From Candidatus Rokuibacteriota bacterium (lineage in GTDB: Bacteria; Methylomirabilota; Methylomirabilia; Rokubacteriales; CSP1-6): 53,172 nucleotides of DNA. This document shows positions 44,591 through 53,091 of this stretch, in pieces. The stretch covers positions 1 through 53,172 of the forward strand of contig QHRW01000122.1 of NCBI GenBank assembly GCA_003220265.1, written 5' to 3'. Made by a program: the position numbers and the translations under genes. The stretch's first letter is position 1, and each line of letters starts with the position of its first letter. Below the pieces are notes generated by a model. That model was not told the DNA's origin. It saw nothing but the letters and a program-made list of their open reading frames with translations, and ran no database searches.

Positions 44591-47214
44591 ATCAGCGCGC
44601 TCTCGAGGACGATGCCGCGGTCGACGACCTTGGCGGCCTGCGCCAGCATGCGGCTCACGGCCACCGGGATCTCCGCGCTGTCGGCGAGCTGGCGCAGGAG
44701 ATCGATGAGCCGTCGCATCGCGCGGATGAGGTCGCCCTCGTGGCCGCCGAACGAGCCCTCGACGATGCCCGACCAGTCGTCGTCGCCGGAGGCCCAGCGG
44801 TAGATGGCGGGCATGAAGCCGGGCTGCACGCTGATCGGCATGGCCAGGTGCCGCGCGCGCTGGGCCTGGAACACGGCATCGGCGATGGCGATGAGCCCGT
44901 CGATCTTGCGGCGGAGCTTGTTGTTCCGCTTCAGGAAGTTGCGGGCGATCATCGGCTCGCCCGAGCGCGACTCCTCGAGCAGCGCCGAGCAAAGCGCGGC
45001 GGCCTCGGCGACGGTGGCGTCGTCGAAGAGGCGGCGCCAGACGGCTTCGGCCACCAGCAGCTCGTTGTCGTGGCGCAGGCCGGCGATGACGCGCCCCTTC
45101 GGCTGCAGCTCGCGGCCGTGCAGCGCGCCGAACTGCTCGAGCACCTCCACGACCGCCAAGAACTCCTGCCAGTACGCGCCGCGCACGGCTTCCAGCCCAG
45201 AGCGCTTCTGGCGCAGGCGCTCCTCCAGGCGCTCGATCTCGCGCGAGGCGCGATCGCACGCCGCGGTGGCACCCCACGGGCAGCGATGACACTCGATCGC
45301 CGTCAGCGTGGCCTCGGGGCCGTGCGTGCGCTCCTGCTCCATGAGCTGCGCCGGGTCGAGGGCGGCGAGCTGCTCGGTGAGGATGCGCAGGCCGCGGCCG
45401 TCGTGGCGGCCGTCGCCCCGCCCCTGCGAGGATTGAATGAGATCCCTCGGCACGTGCAGCGGCGGCGTGGCCCAGAAGATCCGCTTGAGGAGCCCGCTCT
45501 TGAGCCGCACCACCGCGCCGTGCGGCAGCAGCGCGTCGAAGAGCACGCGATGGCCGCGGATGGCGTGCACGCGCAGGATCATGGCCAGGCTGGGCGCGCC
45601 CTTGCGGCGCACGAGCGCAAGCCGTCCGGGCTCGGCCTCCACCGGCGAGCGCTCGCCGCGGCGGCCGCCGCCCCGCCCCGCCGCGTGGCGCCGCGCGTCC
45701 GCCTCCTGCCGCGCACGCCGATAGCGGCCGATGCGCGAGAAGTCGCCGCACGGGGCCTCGTAGCGCCGCGCCTCGGCCAGCGCCGTCTCCAGGCCCTGGA
45801 CCTCCTGCTCCATCTCGCGGATGCGCTTGAGATTCTGGTACTGGCCAAACGACGACTCGATGCGCTTGCGAATGACGTCCGGCTCGGCGCCGGTGGCGAT
45901 GAGCGCGGCCGCCGAGCCGTAGCCCAGCTTGAAGCGGCTCTCGATCGGCTCCGGCGAGCCGTCGACGACCTTGAGCACGTCCTCCAGGCCGTCGCGCGCG
46001 TCGAGCGCGATCACGCACTGCCCCTCGGGGTCGATGCCCCGGCGGCCCGCGCGGCCGGCCATCTGCGTGAGCTCGTTGTGCGTGAGCGAGCGGAAGCCGC
46101 GATCGGTCCGCTTGGTGAGCCCCTGCAGCACGACGGCGCGCGCCGGCATATGGATGCCGAGCGACATCGTCTCGGTGGCGAACACGACCTTGCAGAGGCC
46201 CCGCTCGAACAAAGTCTCGATGAGGCGCTTCAGGCCCGGCAGGATGCCGGCGTGGTGCAGCGCCACGCCCAGGCGCAGGCCGCGGAACACCGACTGGCTC
46301 AGCGTGGACTCGCCGAGCGCCGGCTGGTCGGCCAGCGCGCTCGCGATGGACTCGTCGACCTCCTGCCGCTGCTCGCGCGTGATGAGCGGCTTGCCCTCCG
46401 TGAGCACGTCCTCCAGCGCGCGCTCGCAGCCCGCGCGGCTGAAGATGAAGTAGATGGCGGGCAGCCAGCGCTTCTGCTCGAGCGCCTCGATCATCGTGGT
46501 CGGATCGACGACCCGCCGGGTGTACCAGCGCGTGCGCTCGTGGGGATCGGACCCGCGCGGCTCGTCGCCCACCACGTGCGCGCGGCCGCGGCGCACCTCG
46601 GCGATGTCGTGCACGTCGCCGGCCAGGTCGGCGATGAAGTAGTGCAGCGGCACCGGCCGGTGCGGGTGGTAGATCGGCACGATCGGCCGGTGGACGATCG
46701 AGATCCAGTCGGCGATCTCCTTCACGTTGGCCACCGTGGCCGACAGCCCCACCAGCAGCGCCTCGCGCGGGGCGGAGACGATGATCTCCTCCCACACGGT
46801 GCCGCGGCCTTCGTCGCCCATGTAGTGGCACTCGTCGAGCACGATGTACTTGAGGTTCTCGAGCCCGCTGCCGTAGAGCGCGTTGCGCAGGATCTCCGTC
46901 GTCATGACCAGGACGGGCGCGTGCGGATTGACCTTCACGTCGCCGGTGAGGATGCCGACCTTGTCCTCGCCGTAGGCGCGCGTGAAGTCGCCGAACTTCT
47001 GGTTGCTGAGCGCCTTGAGCGGCGTGGTGTAGGCGATGCGCCGGCCGCTCTCGAGCGCCTGCTGGATGGCGAACTCGGCCACCAGCGTCTTGCCGGCGCC
47101 CGTCGGCGCGGAGACGATCACCGATTGATCGGCGGCGATCGCGCGGACGGCCTCGAGCTGGAAGTCGTCGAGGGGGAAGGGATAACGGGCGCGAAAGCGC
47201 TCCACGGCGTCCAT
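44587..47214 (-). CDS. Ski2-like DEAD/DEAH-box helicase (HelY/Mtr4 type) with DSHCT domain
   Basis: 875 residues from ATG 47214; GTG 47223 is an alternative. Q-motif-like FQLEA, Walker A APTGAGKT at 36-43, DECH at 127-130, motif III SAT, and motif VI QMAGRAGRRG. The C-terminal third includes a cysteine patch (C-x2-C-x7-C in CHRCPWGATAAC) and a DSHCT-type helical region. Ski2-like proteins unwind RNA for decay or processing. Probably transcribed from the region near 47250, where a second, plus-strand promoter-like patch also lies. Confidence 0.9.
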   Translation of the reverse strand: MDAVERFRARYPFPLDDFQLEAVRAIAADQSVIVSAPTGAGKTLVAEFAIQQALESGRRIAYTTPLKALSNQKFGDFTRAYGEDKVGILTGDVKVNPHAPVLVMTTEILRNALYGSGLENLKYIVLDECHYMGDEGRGTVWEEIIVSAPREALLVGLSATVANVKEIADWISIVHRPIVPIYHPHRPVPLHYFIADLAGDVHDIAEVRRGRAHVVGDEPRGSDPHERTRWYTRRVVDPTTMIEALEQKRWLPAIYFIFSRAGCERALEDVLTEGKPLITREQRQEVDESIASALADQPALGESTLSQSVFRGLRLGVALHHAGILPGLKRLIETLFERGLCKVVFATETMSLGIHMPARAVVLQGLTKRTDRGFRSLTHNELTQMAGRAGRRGIDPEGQCVIALDARDGLEDVLKVVDGSPEPIESRFKLGYGSAAALIATGAEPDVIRKRIESSFGQYQNLKRIREMEQEVQGLETALAEARRYEAPCGDFSRIGRYRRARQEADARRHAAGRGGGRRGERSPVEAEPGRLALVRRKGAPSLAMILRVHAIRGHRVLFDALLPHGAVVRLKSGLLKRIFWATPPLHVPRDLIQSSQGRGDGRHDGRGLRILTEQLAALDPAQLMEQERTHGPEATLTAIECHRCPWGATAACDRASREIERLEERLRQKRSGLEAVRGAYWQEFLAVVEVLEQFGALHGRELQPKGRVIAGLRHDNELLVAEAVWRRLFDDATVAEAAALCSALLEESRSGEPMIARNFLKRNNKLRRKIDGLIAIADAVFQAQRARHLAMPISVQPGFMPAIYRWASGDDDWSGIVEGSFGGHEGDLIRAMRRLIDLLRQLADSAEIPVAVSRMLAQAAKVVDRGIVLESALI

Positions 47215-47255
47215 CCTGTCCACGGTACCACGCGGCCGACGGCCACCCTGTATCG

Positions 47256-47261
47256 TAGAAT
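47256..47261 (+). promoter_or_regulatory. -10-like element before the small ORF / YciI operon
   Basis: TAGAAT within the AT-rich patch TATCGTAGAAT. It lies 20 bases before the ATG at 47281 and could drive transcription of the small ORF and the YciI-AroM-MtoX genes beyond. No confident -35. Confidence 0.35.
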
Positions 47262-47280
47262 CCGGGTCGGAGCGTCACGA

Positions 47281-47460
47281 ATGGCGATCAGACGCGCGCT
47301 CATCACCGTCATCCTGGCGCCGACGACGATCGTGGAGCCGGACATCGTCTTCGTCGGGACACCGCCGCGTCGCTCGCTCCGTTCCCCGACCTCGCGCTCG
47401 TCCCCGACTCGCTGTGGCCGTCGTCCTGATCCTCGCCCACGGCACACCGGCGTCGGGTAG
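47281..47460 (+). CDS. Doubtful small ORF or gene relic
   Basis: 59 codons, starting MAIRRALITVILAPTTIVEPDIVFVGT and then becoming Arg/Ser/Pro-rich, as if the frame changes after about residue 28. It follows a -10-like TAGAAT. The first half is plausible protein, the second looks non-coding. Nothing else occupies 47224-47484. Confidence 0.2.
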   Translation: MAIRRALITVILAPTTIVEPDIVFVGTPPRRSLRSPTSRSSPTRCGRRPDPRPRHTGVG

Positions 47461-47484
47461 CATAAGGGCCCGGGAGGAGCCGGC

Positions 47485-48021
47485 GTGATCGTCTACCAGA
47501 TCGGCGTGACCACCGTCGACGACTACGTGAGCAAGCGCGAGCCGCACCGCCGGCATCACATCGAGCGGCTGCAGGGCCTGCGCGCGGCCGGCATCTGCCT
47601 GGGCGGAGGCCCCTCGGTGGACGGGCGCACCGCCGACATCATCTACCGGCTGCAGCAGCCGGGACAGATCAAGCACGCCATGGAAGAGGATCCCTACTGG
47701 CTGGGCGGCGTGTGGACGCGCTACGAGCCCCGCTCGTTCACGCAGTTCGTCGAGCCGTGGGAGATGATCCCGGTGGTGCTCGACGGCACCCGGCGCGCGA
47801 CGATCGTGGAGGGCCCGGTCGTCCAGCACGACATGGCGCAGTTCGCGCTCATCGAGCTGCGCGGCGCCGGGCGCGTGCACCTGGGCGGCTTCTTCGAGGA
47901 CGGGCAGACGTGGGCGCTGGTCAAGACGGCCGACGCCGACGAGGCCCGCGGCTGGTTCGCCGACACCGGCTTCTGGAAGACCGACGCGCTCACCACCCGT
48001 CCCCTGCTGCACGTTCTATAA
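47485..48021 (+). CDS. Tandem YciI-like domain protein
   Basis: 178 residues, GTG start behind GGGAGGAG. The first half has YCII-type features (HRRHHIERLQGLRAAG, EEDPYWLGGVWTRYE) and the second half repeats the pattern in more diverged form (GGFFEDGQTWALVKTADADEARGWFADTG). YciI folds are small dimeric ferredoxin-like proteins, sometimes enzymatic; here two copies seem fused into an internal pseudo-dimer. Precedes AroM by ten bases. Confidence 0.7.
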   Translation: MIVYQIGVTTVDDYVSKREPHRRHHIERLQGLRAAGICLGGGPSVDGRTADIIYRLQQPGQIKHAMEEDPYWLGGVWTRYEPRSFTQFVEPWEMIPVVLDGTRRATIVEGPVVQHDMAQFALIELRGAGRVHLGGFFEDGQTWALVKTADADEARGWFADTGFWKTDALTTRPLLHVL

Positions 48022-48031
48022 AGGAGGCGTC

Positions 48032-48724
48032 GTGCCGGCCGAACTACGGCCCGTCATTGGATTGGTCACGATCGGGCAATCGCCACGCGTGGACATCGTC
48101 CCCGAGATGGCCGCCGTCATCGGCCCCGATGTCGAGGTCCGGGAGGCGGGCGCGCTGGACGGGCTGAGCCGCGCGGAGATCGCCGCGCTCGCGCCCACGG
48201 GCGACGACGAGATCCTCGTCACGCGCCTGGGCAACGGCACTGCCGTCTTCCTCGGCAAGCAGAAGATCGTCGGCCACGTCGAGACGCGCATCGCCGCGCT
48301 GGAGCGCGGCGGCGCCACGCTGACGGCGCTGCTGTGCACGGGCGCCTTTCCTCCGCTGCGCGCGACACGGGCGCTCATCCAGCCGCAGCCGGTGCTCCTG
48401 GGGACGCTGCGCGGCATGCGCTGGCCCGGCCGCCTGGGCGTGCTGACGCCGTCGGTGCCGCACGTCCCCCAGACCGAGGCGCGCTGGCGCCGAGACGGCT
48501 TCGATCCGGTCGTGATCCCCCTCTCGCCGTACGAGCACGAGGACGCCGCCGCCCTCGCGCGTGTGGCCGCCGCGCTCCGCCAGGCGGAGGCGGGACTGGT
48601 GGTGCTGGATTGCATGGGGTTCAACCGCAAGACGCGCGACGAGCTGCGCGCGCTCACCGGCGCGCCCGTGCTGCTCGCCAACCTGCTCGTGGCCCGCGTC
48701 GTCGCCGAGCTGTGCGGCGCCTGA
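48032..48724 (+). CDS. aroM: AroM family protein
   Basis: 230 residues, GTG start after AAGGAGG. The sequence follows AroM closely: IGLVTIGQSPRVDIVPEM at the start, EAGALDGLSRAEI near 38, and LDCMGFNRKTRDEL near 193. The fold is related to Asp/Glu racemases and AroM's function is unknown. Cotranscribed with the YciI-like gene and methanethiol oxidase. Confidence 0.85.
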   Translation: MPAELRPVIGLVTIGQSPRVDIVPEMAAVIGPDVEVREAGALDGLSRAEIAALAPTGDDEILVTRLGNGTAVFLGKQKIVGHVETRIAALERGGATLTALLCTGAFPPLRATRALIQPQPVLLGTLRGMRWPGRLGVLTPSVPHVPQTEARWRRDGFDPVVIPLSPYEHEDAAALARVAAALRQAEAGLVVLDCMGFNRKTRDELRALTGAPVLLANLLVARVVAELCGA

Positions 48725-48752
48725 CGCGGCCCTGCTTCGAAAGGAGACTGGC

Positions 48753-50042
48753 ATGACGTCATTTCGTGTGCTCGGAGTCGGCCTCGCCCTCGTGTGGCTC
48801 GTGACCGCCGCGGTCACCGGCGTGGAGCTTGCCGGCGCCGACGAGACGTGCAACTCGCCCTACATCGCCAAGCTGATCAAGGGTCAGGAAGACTACGTCT
48901 ATGTGTGGACGCTCGGCGTGGACGGCGTCGGCGACGGCTCCGACAAGCTCGTCACGATCGACGTCAACCCGAAGTCGAAGCGCTATGGCACGGTGGTGGG
49001 CGCCGTCTCCGTCGGCGGCCGCGGCGAGGCGCACCACATGGGCCTCACGGACGACCGCCGCTTCATCTGGGCCGGTGGCCTCGCCGAGCCGAAGATCTAC
49101 GTGTTCGACATCGCCACCGATCCCGCCCAGCCCAAGCTCGTGCGGACCATCGGCGACATGGCCGAGCGCACGGGCTACCTCGGACCGCACACCTACTACG
49201 CGCTGCCCGGCCGCATGCTGGTGCAGGCGCTCTCCAACACGAAGGACAAGGGCGGCGTCACCGGCATCGCCCTCTACAACAACAAGGGGGACTTCGTCAC
49301 GTCCTACCCGATGCCGACCACCAACGGCGGCGACGGCTACGGCTACGACCTCGCCGTGAATCCGCGCAAGAACGTCCTGCTCACCTCGAGCTTCACCGGC
49401 TACGACAATTACATGCGGCCGCTGGGCGACGTGGTGAAGGACCCCGAGGCGATGAAGAAGTTCGGCAACACCATGGTGGCCTGGGACCTCAAGACCATGA
49501 AGCCGCGCAAGATCTTCGCGGTGCCCGGCGCGCCGCTGGAGATTCGCTGGTCGCCGAAGGCCGGCGACAACTGGGCGATCACCGCGGCCGCGCTCACCTC
49601 CAAGCTGTGGCTCGTCAAGGAGGACAAGGGCGAGTGGCAAGCGAAAGAAGTCGGTACCATCGCGGACCCCGCCAAGATCCCGCTGCCCGTCGACATCAGC
49701 ATCACGCGCGACGGCAAGGGCCTGTGGGTCAACACGTTCATGGACGGCACCACGCGCTACTTCGACCTCAGCACGCCGGAGGCGCCGAAGGAGACGTACA
49801 GCAAGGTCACCGGCAAGCAGGTCAACATGATCTCGCAGAGCTGGGACGGCAAGCGCGTCTACATCACCTCGTCGCTGCTGGCCAACTGGGACAAGGGCGG
49901 CGCCGACAACGAGCAGTTCCTGCGCGGCTTCGCCTGGGATGGTAAGGAGCTGAAGCAGGTCTTCGAGGTGGACTTCACCAAGGAGAAGCTCGGACGAGCT
50001 CACCACATGAAGCTCGGGTCGAAGTCGCTCAAGTCGTCGTGA
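48753..50042 (+). CDS. mtoX: Methanethiol oxidase (SBP56/SELENBP1 family)
   Basis: 429 residues with signal peptide about 1-27 and AAGGAG before ATG 48753. Beta-propeller protein of the 56-kDa selenium-binding family, with histidine motifs GEAHHMGL near 91 and RAHHMKL near the C-terminus, likely metal ligands. Bacterial MtoX oxidises methanethiol to formaldehyde, H2S and H2O2 in the periplasm and uses copper. The following SCO1 gene overlaps by GTGA, matching the known mtoX-SCO1 pairing. No MauG gene follows. Confidence 0.85.
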   Translation: MTSFRVLGVGLALVWLVTAAVTGVELAGADETCNSPYIAKLIKGQEDYVYVWTLGVDGVGDGSDKLVTIDVNPKSKRYGTVVGAVSVGGRGEAHHMGLTDDRRFIWAGGLAEPKIYVFDIATDPAQPKLVRTIGDMAERTGYLGPHTYYALPGRMLVQALSNTKDKGGVTGIALYNNKGDFVTSYPMPTTNGGDGYGYDLAVNPRKNVLLTSSFTGYDNYMRPLGDVVKDPEAMKKFGNTMVAWDLKTMKPRKIFAVPGAPLEIRWSPKAGDNWAITAAALTSKLWLVKEDKGEWQAKEVGTIADPAKIPLPVDISITRDGKGLWVNTFMDGTTRYFDLSTPEAPKETYSKVTGKQVNMISQSWDGKRVYITSSLLANWDKGGADNEQFLRGFAWDGKELKQVFEVDFTKEKLGRAHHMKLGSKSLKSS

Positions 50043-50695
50043 GGCGCGCGGGCGCGGCGGCGCTGCTGCTCTGGCTCGCCGCCGCCCCCGCCCGCGCTCA
50101 CGAGCCGGCCGGGCCGCCGCTGTCGTTCGAGCCGCCGGCGCCCGGCACGTACACGCTCCAGCGCATCATGGCGGCGCCGGATGGCGAGGTGCTCGACCTC
50201 GACGGTCGCGCGCAGCGGCTGGCACGGTTCACTCACGAGCGCATCACGCTGCTGGCACTGATCTACACGACGTGCGTCGATCCCGAGGGCTGTCCCCGCA
50301 CGCTGCCCGTGTTCGACGCCGTCCGGCGCGCCGTCGGCGACAGCGCGCGGCTGCGCGAGCGCGTGCGGCTGGTCACGCTCTCCTTCGATCCCGAGCGCGA
50401 CACGCCGGCCGCGATGCGCGGCTACGCCGGCCGCCGCGCCACTCCCGGCCGTGTGCCGTGGGTGTTCCTCACCACGCGCTCGCCCGCCGCCGTGGCCCCG
50501 CTGCTCGACGGGTTCGGGCAGGACGTGCGCGCCACCACGTCGCGCGGCCACGGCGCGCCGCAGCGCGAGATCTCCCACGTGCTCAAGGTCTTCCTGCTCG
50601 ACCCCGCCGGCGTCGTGCGGGAGATCTACGACTCCACGTTCCTGCACCCGCGCACGGTGCTGAACGACGTCGAGACCCTGCTGCAGGAGCGCTGA
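50039..50695 (+). CDS. SCO1/SenC-family copper chaperone
   Basis: 218 residues; signal peptide about 1-20. Thioredoxin fold with C79-x5-C85 (TTCVDPEGCP) and H180 in ISHVLKVFLLD as the third copper ligand. Ordinary SCO proteins have CxxxC, so the wider C-x5-C spacing is a variant. It probably loads copper into the methanethiol oxidase to which its gene is coupled. Confidence 0.85.
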   Translation: MRRAGAAALLLWLAAAPARAHEPAGPPLSFEPPAPGTYTLQRIMAAPDGEVLDLDGRAQRLARFTHERITLLALIYTTCVDPEGCPRTLPVFDAVRRAVGDSARLRERVRLVTLSFDPERDTPAAMRGYAGRRATPGRVPWVFLTTRSPAAVAPLLDGFGQDVRATTSRGHGAPQREISHVLKVFLLDPAGVVREIYDSTFLHPRTVLNDVETLLQER

Positions 50696-50699
50696 AAGC

Positions 50700-51268
50700 G
50701 TGCTCGCGGACGCGCTGACCCTCGTGGTCACGTGGGCCGTCTACCTCGCGGTCCTCGGCGCCGCCGCCTACGTCGTCACCTGGCCGCTGCTGTGGGGCGT
50801 GAGCCGGCTGCGCTCGACGCCCGGCCGCACGCGCGGGTGGCGACCCTGGCTGGCCTGGGTCCTCGCCGCCGCCTTCGCCGCCCTCGCCGCGCTGCCGCTC
50901 TACGCCAACGTGGAGCGGCGCGCGCGAGTGGCCAAGGCGCAGGGGGACGTGCTGCTGCTCGGCAAGGCGCTGGCCGTGTACGCCGCGCATTGCGGCGGGC
51001 CGCCGGCGGCCGGCGCCGACGGCACCGACTGTCCCGTGGCCACCACGCCCCAGACCGGCGCCGTGCCGCGCGCGCTCCTCACGGCGCAGCGGAGCGCGCG
51101 CGGCCTCCAGGCCCGAGCGGCCCTCGAGTTCATCCGCGGCTGCCGCGCGGCTGGTCGGGCGTCGGCGGCGTGTATGCGTACGTCGTCGAGGCCGAGCGCG
51201 GCCCGCGCGTGTGCGCCGCCGGCGACGGCGTGGTCGCGGACTCGCGCGGCGCCGCCACCTGTCCCTGA
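50700..51268 (+). pseudogene. Pilin-like protein gene with a one-base frameshift
   Basis: GTG 50700 opens a frame with one membrane segment, then ALPLYANVERRARVAKAQ...LAVYAAHCGG, which resembles the start of a type IV pseudopilin but lacks the FTLIE prepilin cleavage motif. Near 51140 the pilin-like sequence moves to another frame: CTG-PRGWSGVGGVYAYVV...CAAGDGVVADS...TCP, ending at 51268. A single missing C in GGC(C)TG explains it. Either a true decayed gene or an assembly error. Follows SCO1 by four bases. Confidence 0.6.
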
Positions 51269-51298
51269 GCGCGCGCGCCCCGCGTCGGGCGTGGCGGC

Positions 51299-51326
51299 TT
51301 GACTGAATGAACGATTCAGTTATTAT
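51299..51326 (+). promoter_or_regulatory. TetR promoter with palindromic operator in the spacer
   Basis: -35 TTGACT (51299-51304), 16-base spacer, -10 TATTAT (51321-51326). The inverted repeat CTGAAT-N5-ATTCAG (51303-51319) fills the spacer, a typical place for a self-repressing TetR operator. The ATG at 51334 is eight bases after the -10, so the mRNA is probably leaderless. Confidence 0.7.
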
Positions 51327-51333
51327 TTCGGCC

Positions 51334-52062
51334 ATGAGGCGCCGGCCGCCGCAGGGGCTCGACCAGCTCGTCACCGCTGCCATGCGCGTCTTCGCCGAGA
51401 AGGGCTACCGGCGGGCCCAGATGTCCGACGTGGCCCGCGCGATGGGCGTGGCGCCCGGCACCCTCTACGGCTACGTCGCCGGCAAGGAGGCGCTCTTCCA
51501 CCTGGTCGTGGACCGCGCGTTCTCCGGCAACGGTCGCGCGCCCGTGCCGGGCCTGCCCGTGCCCACTCCCCCGCCGGGCGCCACGCTGGCCCGGCTGCGC
51601 GAGCGGATGACCGCCGACAGCGTCCTGCCCGCGCTCGACGCCGCCCTCCGCCGGGCGCGCCCCGCTGATCCGCGCGCGGAGGTGGAGGCGGTCGTGACCG
51701 CCCTCTACGACCGCATCGCCGGCGCGTGGCAGGGCATCGTCGTCCTCGAGACGTCCGCGCTCGAGTGGCCGGAGCTGGCGCAGGTCTTCTACGCCGACGT
51801 CCGGGGCCGCCTGCTGCAAAAGCTGGAGCGCTACATCAAGCGCCGGATGGACGCGGGCGTCTTCCAGGGAGTGCCGAGCGCCGCGGGCGCCGCGCGCTTC
51901 GTGCTGGAGACGGTCGCCTGGTTCGCGATGCACCGGCACCGCGACCGCCACGGCGGCCTCGACGACCGCGCCGCGCGACAGACCACCCTCACCCTCGTCA
52001 CCCGCGCGTTCGTCCCGGCCCGCGGCCGGCATGCGCGCCGAAAGGAGTCACGACGTCGATGA
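51334..52062 (+). CDS. TetR family transcriptional regulator
   Basis: 242 residues from ATG 51334. N-terminal helix-turn-helix about 10-55: LVTAAMRVFAEKGYRRAQMSDVARAMGVAPGTLYGYVAGKEALF. The C-terminal ligand domain is helical and not assignable. An ATG at 51307 lies within the operator and upstream of the -10, so it is unlikely to be used. It is coupled by ATGA to the membrane protein, which is probably its main target with itself. Confidence 0.88.
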   Translation: MRRRPPQGLDQLVTAAMRVFAEKGYRRAQMSDVARAMGVAPGTLYGYVAGKEALFHLVVDRAFSGNGRAPVPGLPVPTPPPGATLARLRERMTADSVLPALDAALRRARPADPRAEVEAVVTALYDRIAGAWQGIVVLETSALEWPELAQVFYADVRGRLLQKLERYIKRRMDAGVFQGVPSAAGAARFVLETVAWFAMHRHRDRHGGLDDRAARQTTLTLVTRAFVPARGRHARRKESRRR

Positions 52063-53087
52063 CCACCACGCCACGGCCCGCTCCGCGCGCCTCCGGGTTC
52101 GACTGGGCGGCCACGGGGCTCTCGCTGCTGTTCCTCGGCGGCGTGTACCTCGACGGCTGGGCGCACAGCCACGGCCGCGTCGACGAGACGTTCTTCACGC
52201 CCTGGCACGCGGTGCTCTACTCCGGGTTCTTCGCGATGATGTCGCTGCTGGTGGGCCGCGCGACGTACGGCTTCGTGAAGGGCGCCCGCGGCTGGTCGGT
52301 GATGCCCGACGGCTACGCGCTCTCGCTGGCCGGGGTCACGCTGTGGCTCGTCGGCGGGCCGTTCGACCTCGCCTGGCACAGCGTCTTCGGGTTCGAGGCC
52401 GACGTCGAGGCGCTGCTGAGCCCCGCGCACGCCCTGCTCGCCCTCGGCGTGGCCTTCATGACGTCGGGCCCGCTGCGCGCGGCGCTGCGGCGTCCGGCCG
52501 GCCGCTGGCGTGACGAGGTGCCGATGATGCTGTCGCTGGCGTGCCTCGTCGCCAACCTCACGTTCTTCACGCAGATCGCCCATCCGATCGCCAACCTGTG
52601 GGCCGCCGGGCGCGCGACGCACGACATCACGGAGCTCGGCATCGTCAGCATGCTGCTGACCACCGTCATCCTGGTCGCGCCGCTGCTACTCCTCCTGCGC
52701 CAGGGCCGGCTGCCCTATGGCGCAGTCACCATCGTCGTCGGCCTCGACTGCATCGCCACGGGATTTCTCTTCGACCACGGCCCCTATCCCCTGGTGCCGG
52801 CGCTCTTCATGGTCGCGGCCGCCGTGGCCGGCGACGTCCTGCGGGCGGCGCTGCAACCGTCGCCGGCGCGGCCACGGGCGTTGCGGGGGTTTGCCGGCGC
52901 GCTGGCCGTGTTGCTCCAGGCCTCGTACTTCGCGGCGCTGGCGGCGACGGTCGGCATCGGTTATACCGCGCACCTGTGGATCGGGATGGTCGTCTTCGCG
53001 GGTATGGTGGGCTGGCTGCTCTCGTACCTCGTCCTGCCGCCGCGCGGCGCCGGCGATCGGCCGGCGGCGTTGTCCGCCGACGCGTGA
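52059..53087 (+). CDS. Multi-pass membrane protein of unknown function
   Basis: 342 residues with AAAGGAG before ATG 52059. About eight to nine hydrophobic helices; His/Asp-containing motifs YLDGWAHSHG near 30, FTPWHAVLYSGF near 46, FDLAWHSVFGFE near 101 and SPAHALLALG near 121 could bind metal or heme. I do not recognise the family. Control by the adjacent TetR suggests an inducible membrane enzyme or transporter. Confidence 0.7.
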   Translation: MTTTPRPAPRASGFDWAATGLSLLFLGGVYLDGWAHSHGRVDETFFTPWHAVLYSGFFAMMSLLVGRATYGFVKGARGWSVMPDGYALSLAGVTLWLVGGPFDLAWHSVFGFEADVEALLSPAHALLALGVAFMTSGPLRAALRRPAGRWRDEVPMMLSLACLVANLTFFTQIAHPIANLWAAGRATHDITELGIVSMLLTTVILVAPLLLLLRQGRLPYGAVTIVVGLDCIATGFLFDHGPYPLVPALFMVAAAVAGDVLRAALQPSPARPRALRGFAGALAVLLQASYFAALAATVGIGYTAHLWIGMVVFAGMVGWLLSYLVLPPRGAGDRPAALSADA

Positions 53088-53091
53088 TCCA

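Noticed and set aside
44120..47278. Apparent giant fusion ending in a NUDIX domain
   Set aside because: The part above 44590 is the helicase region in another frame; NUDIX begins at ATG 44590.
51307..51333. ATG 51307 as the TetR start
   Set aside because: It lies inside the operator and upstream of the -10, so it could not be on the mRNA from that promoter; the HTH begins well after 51334.
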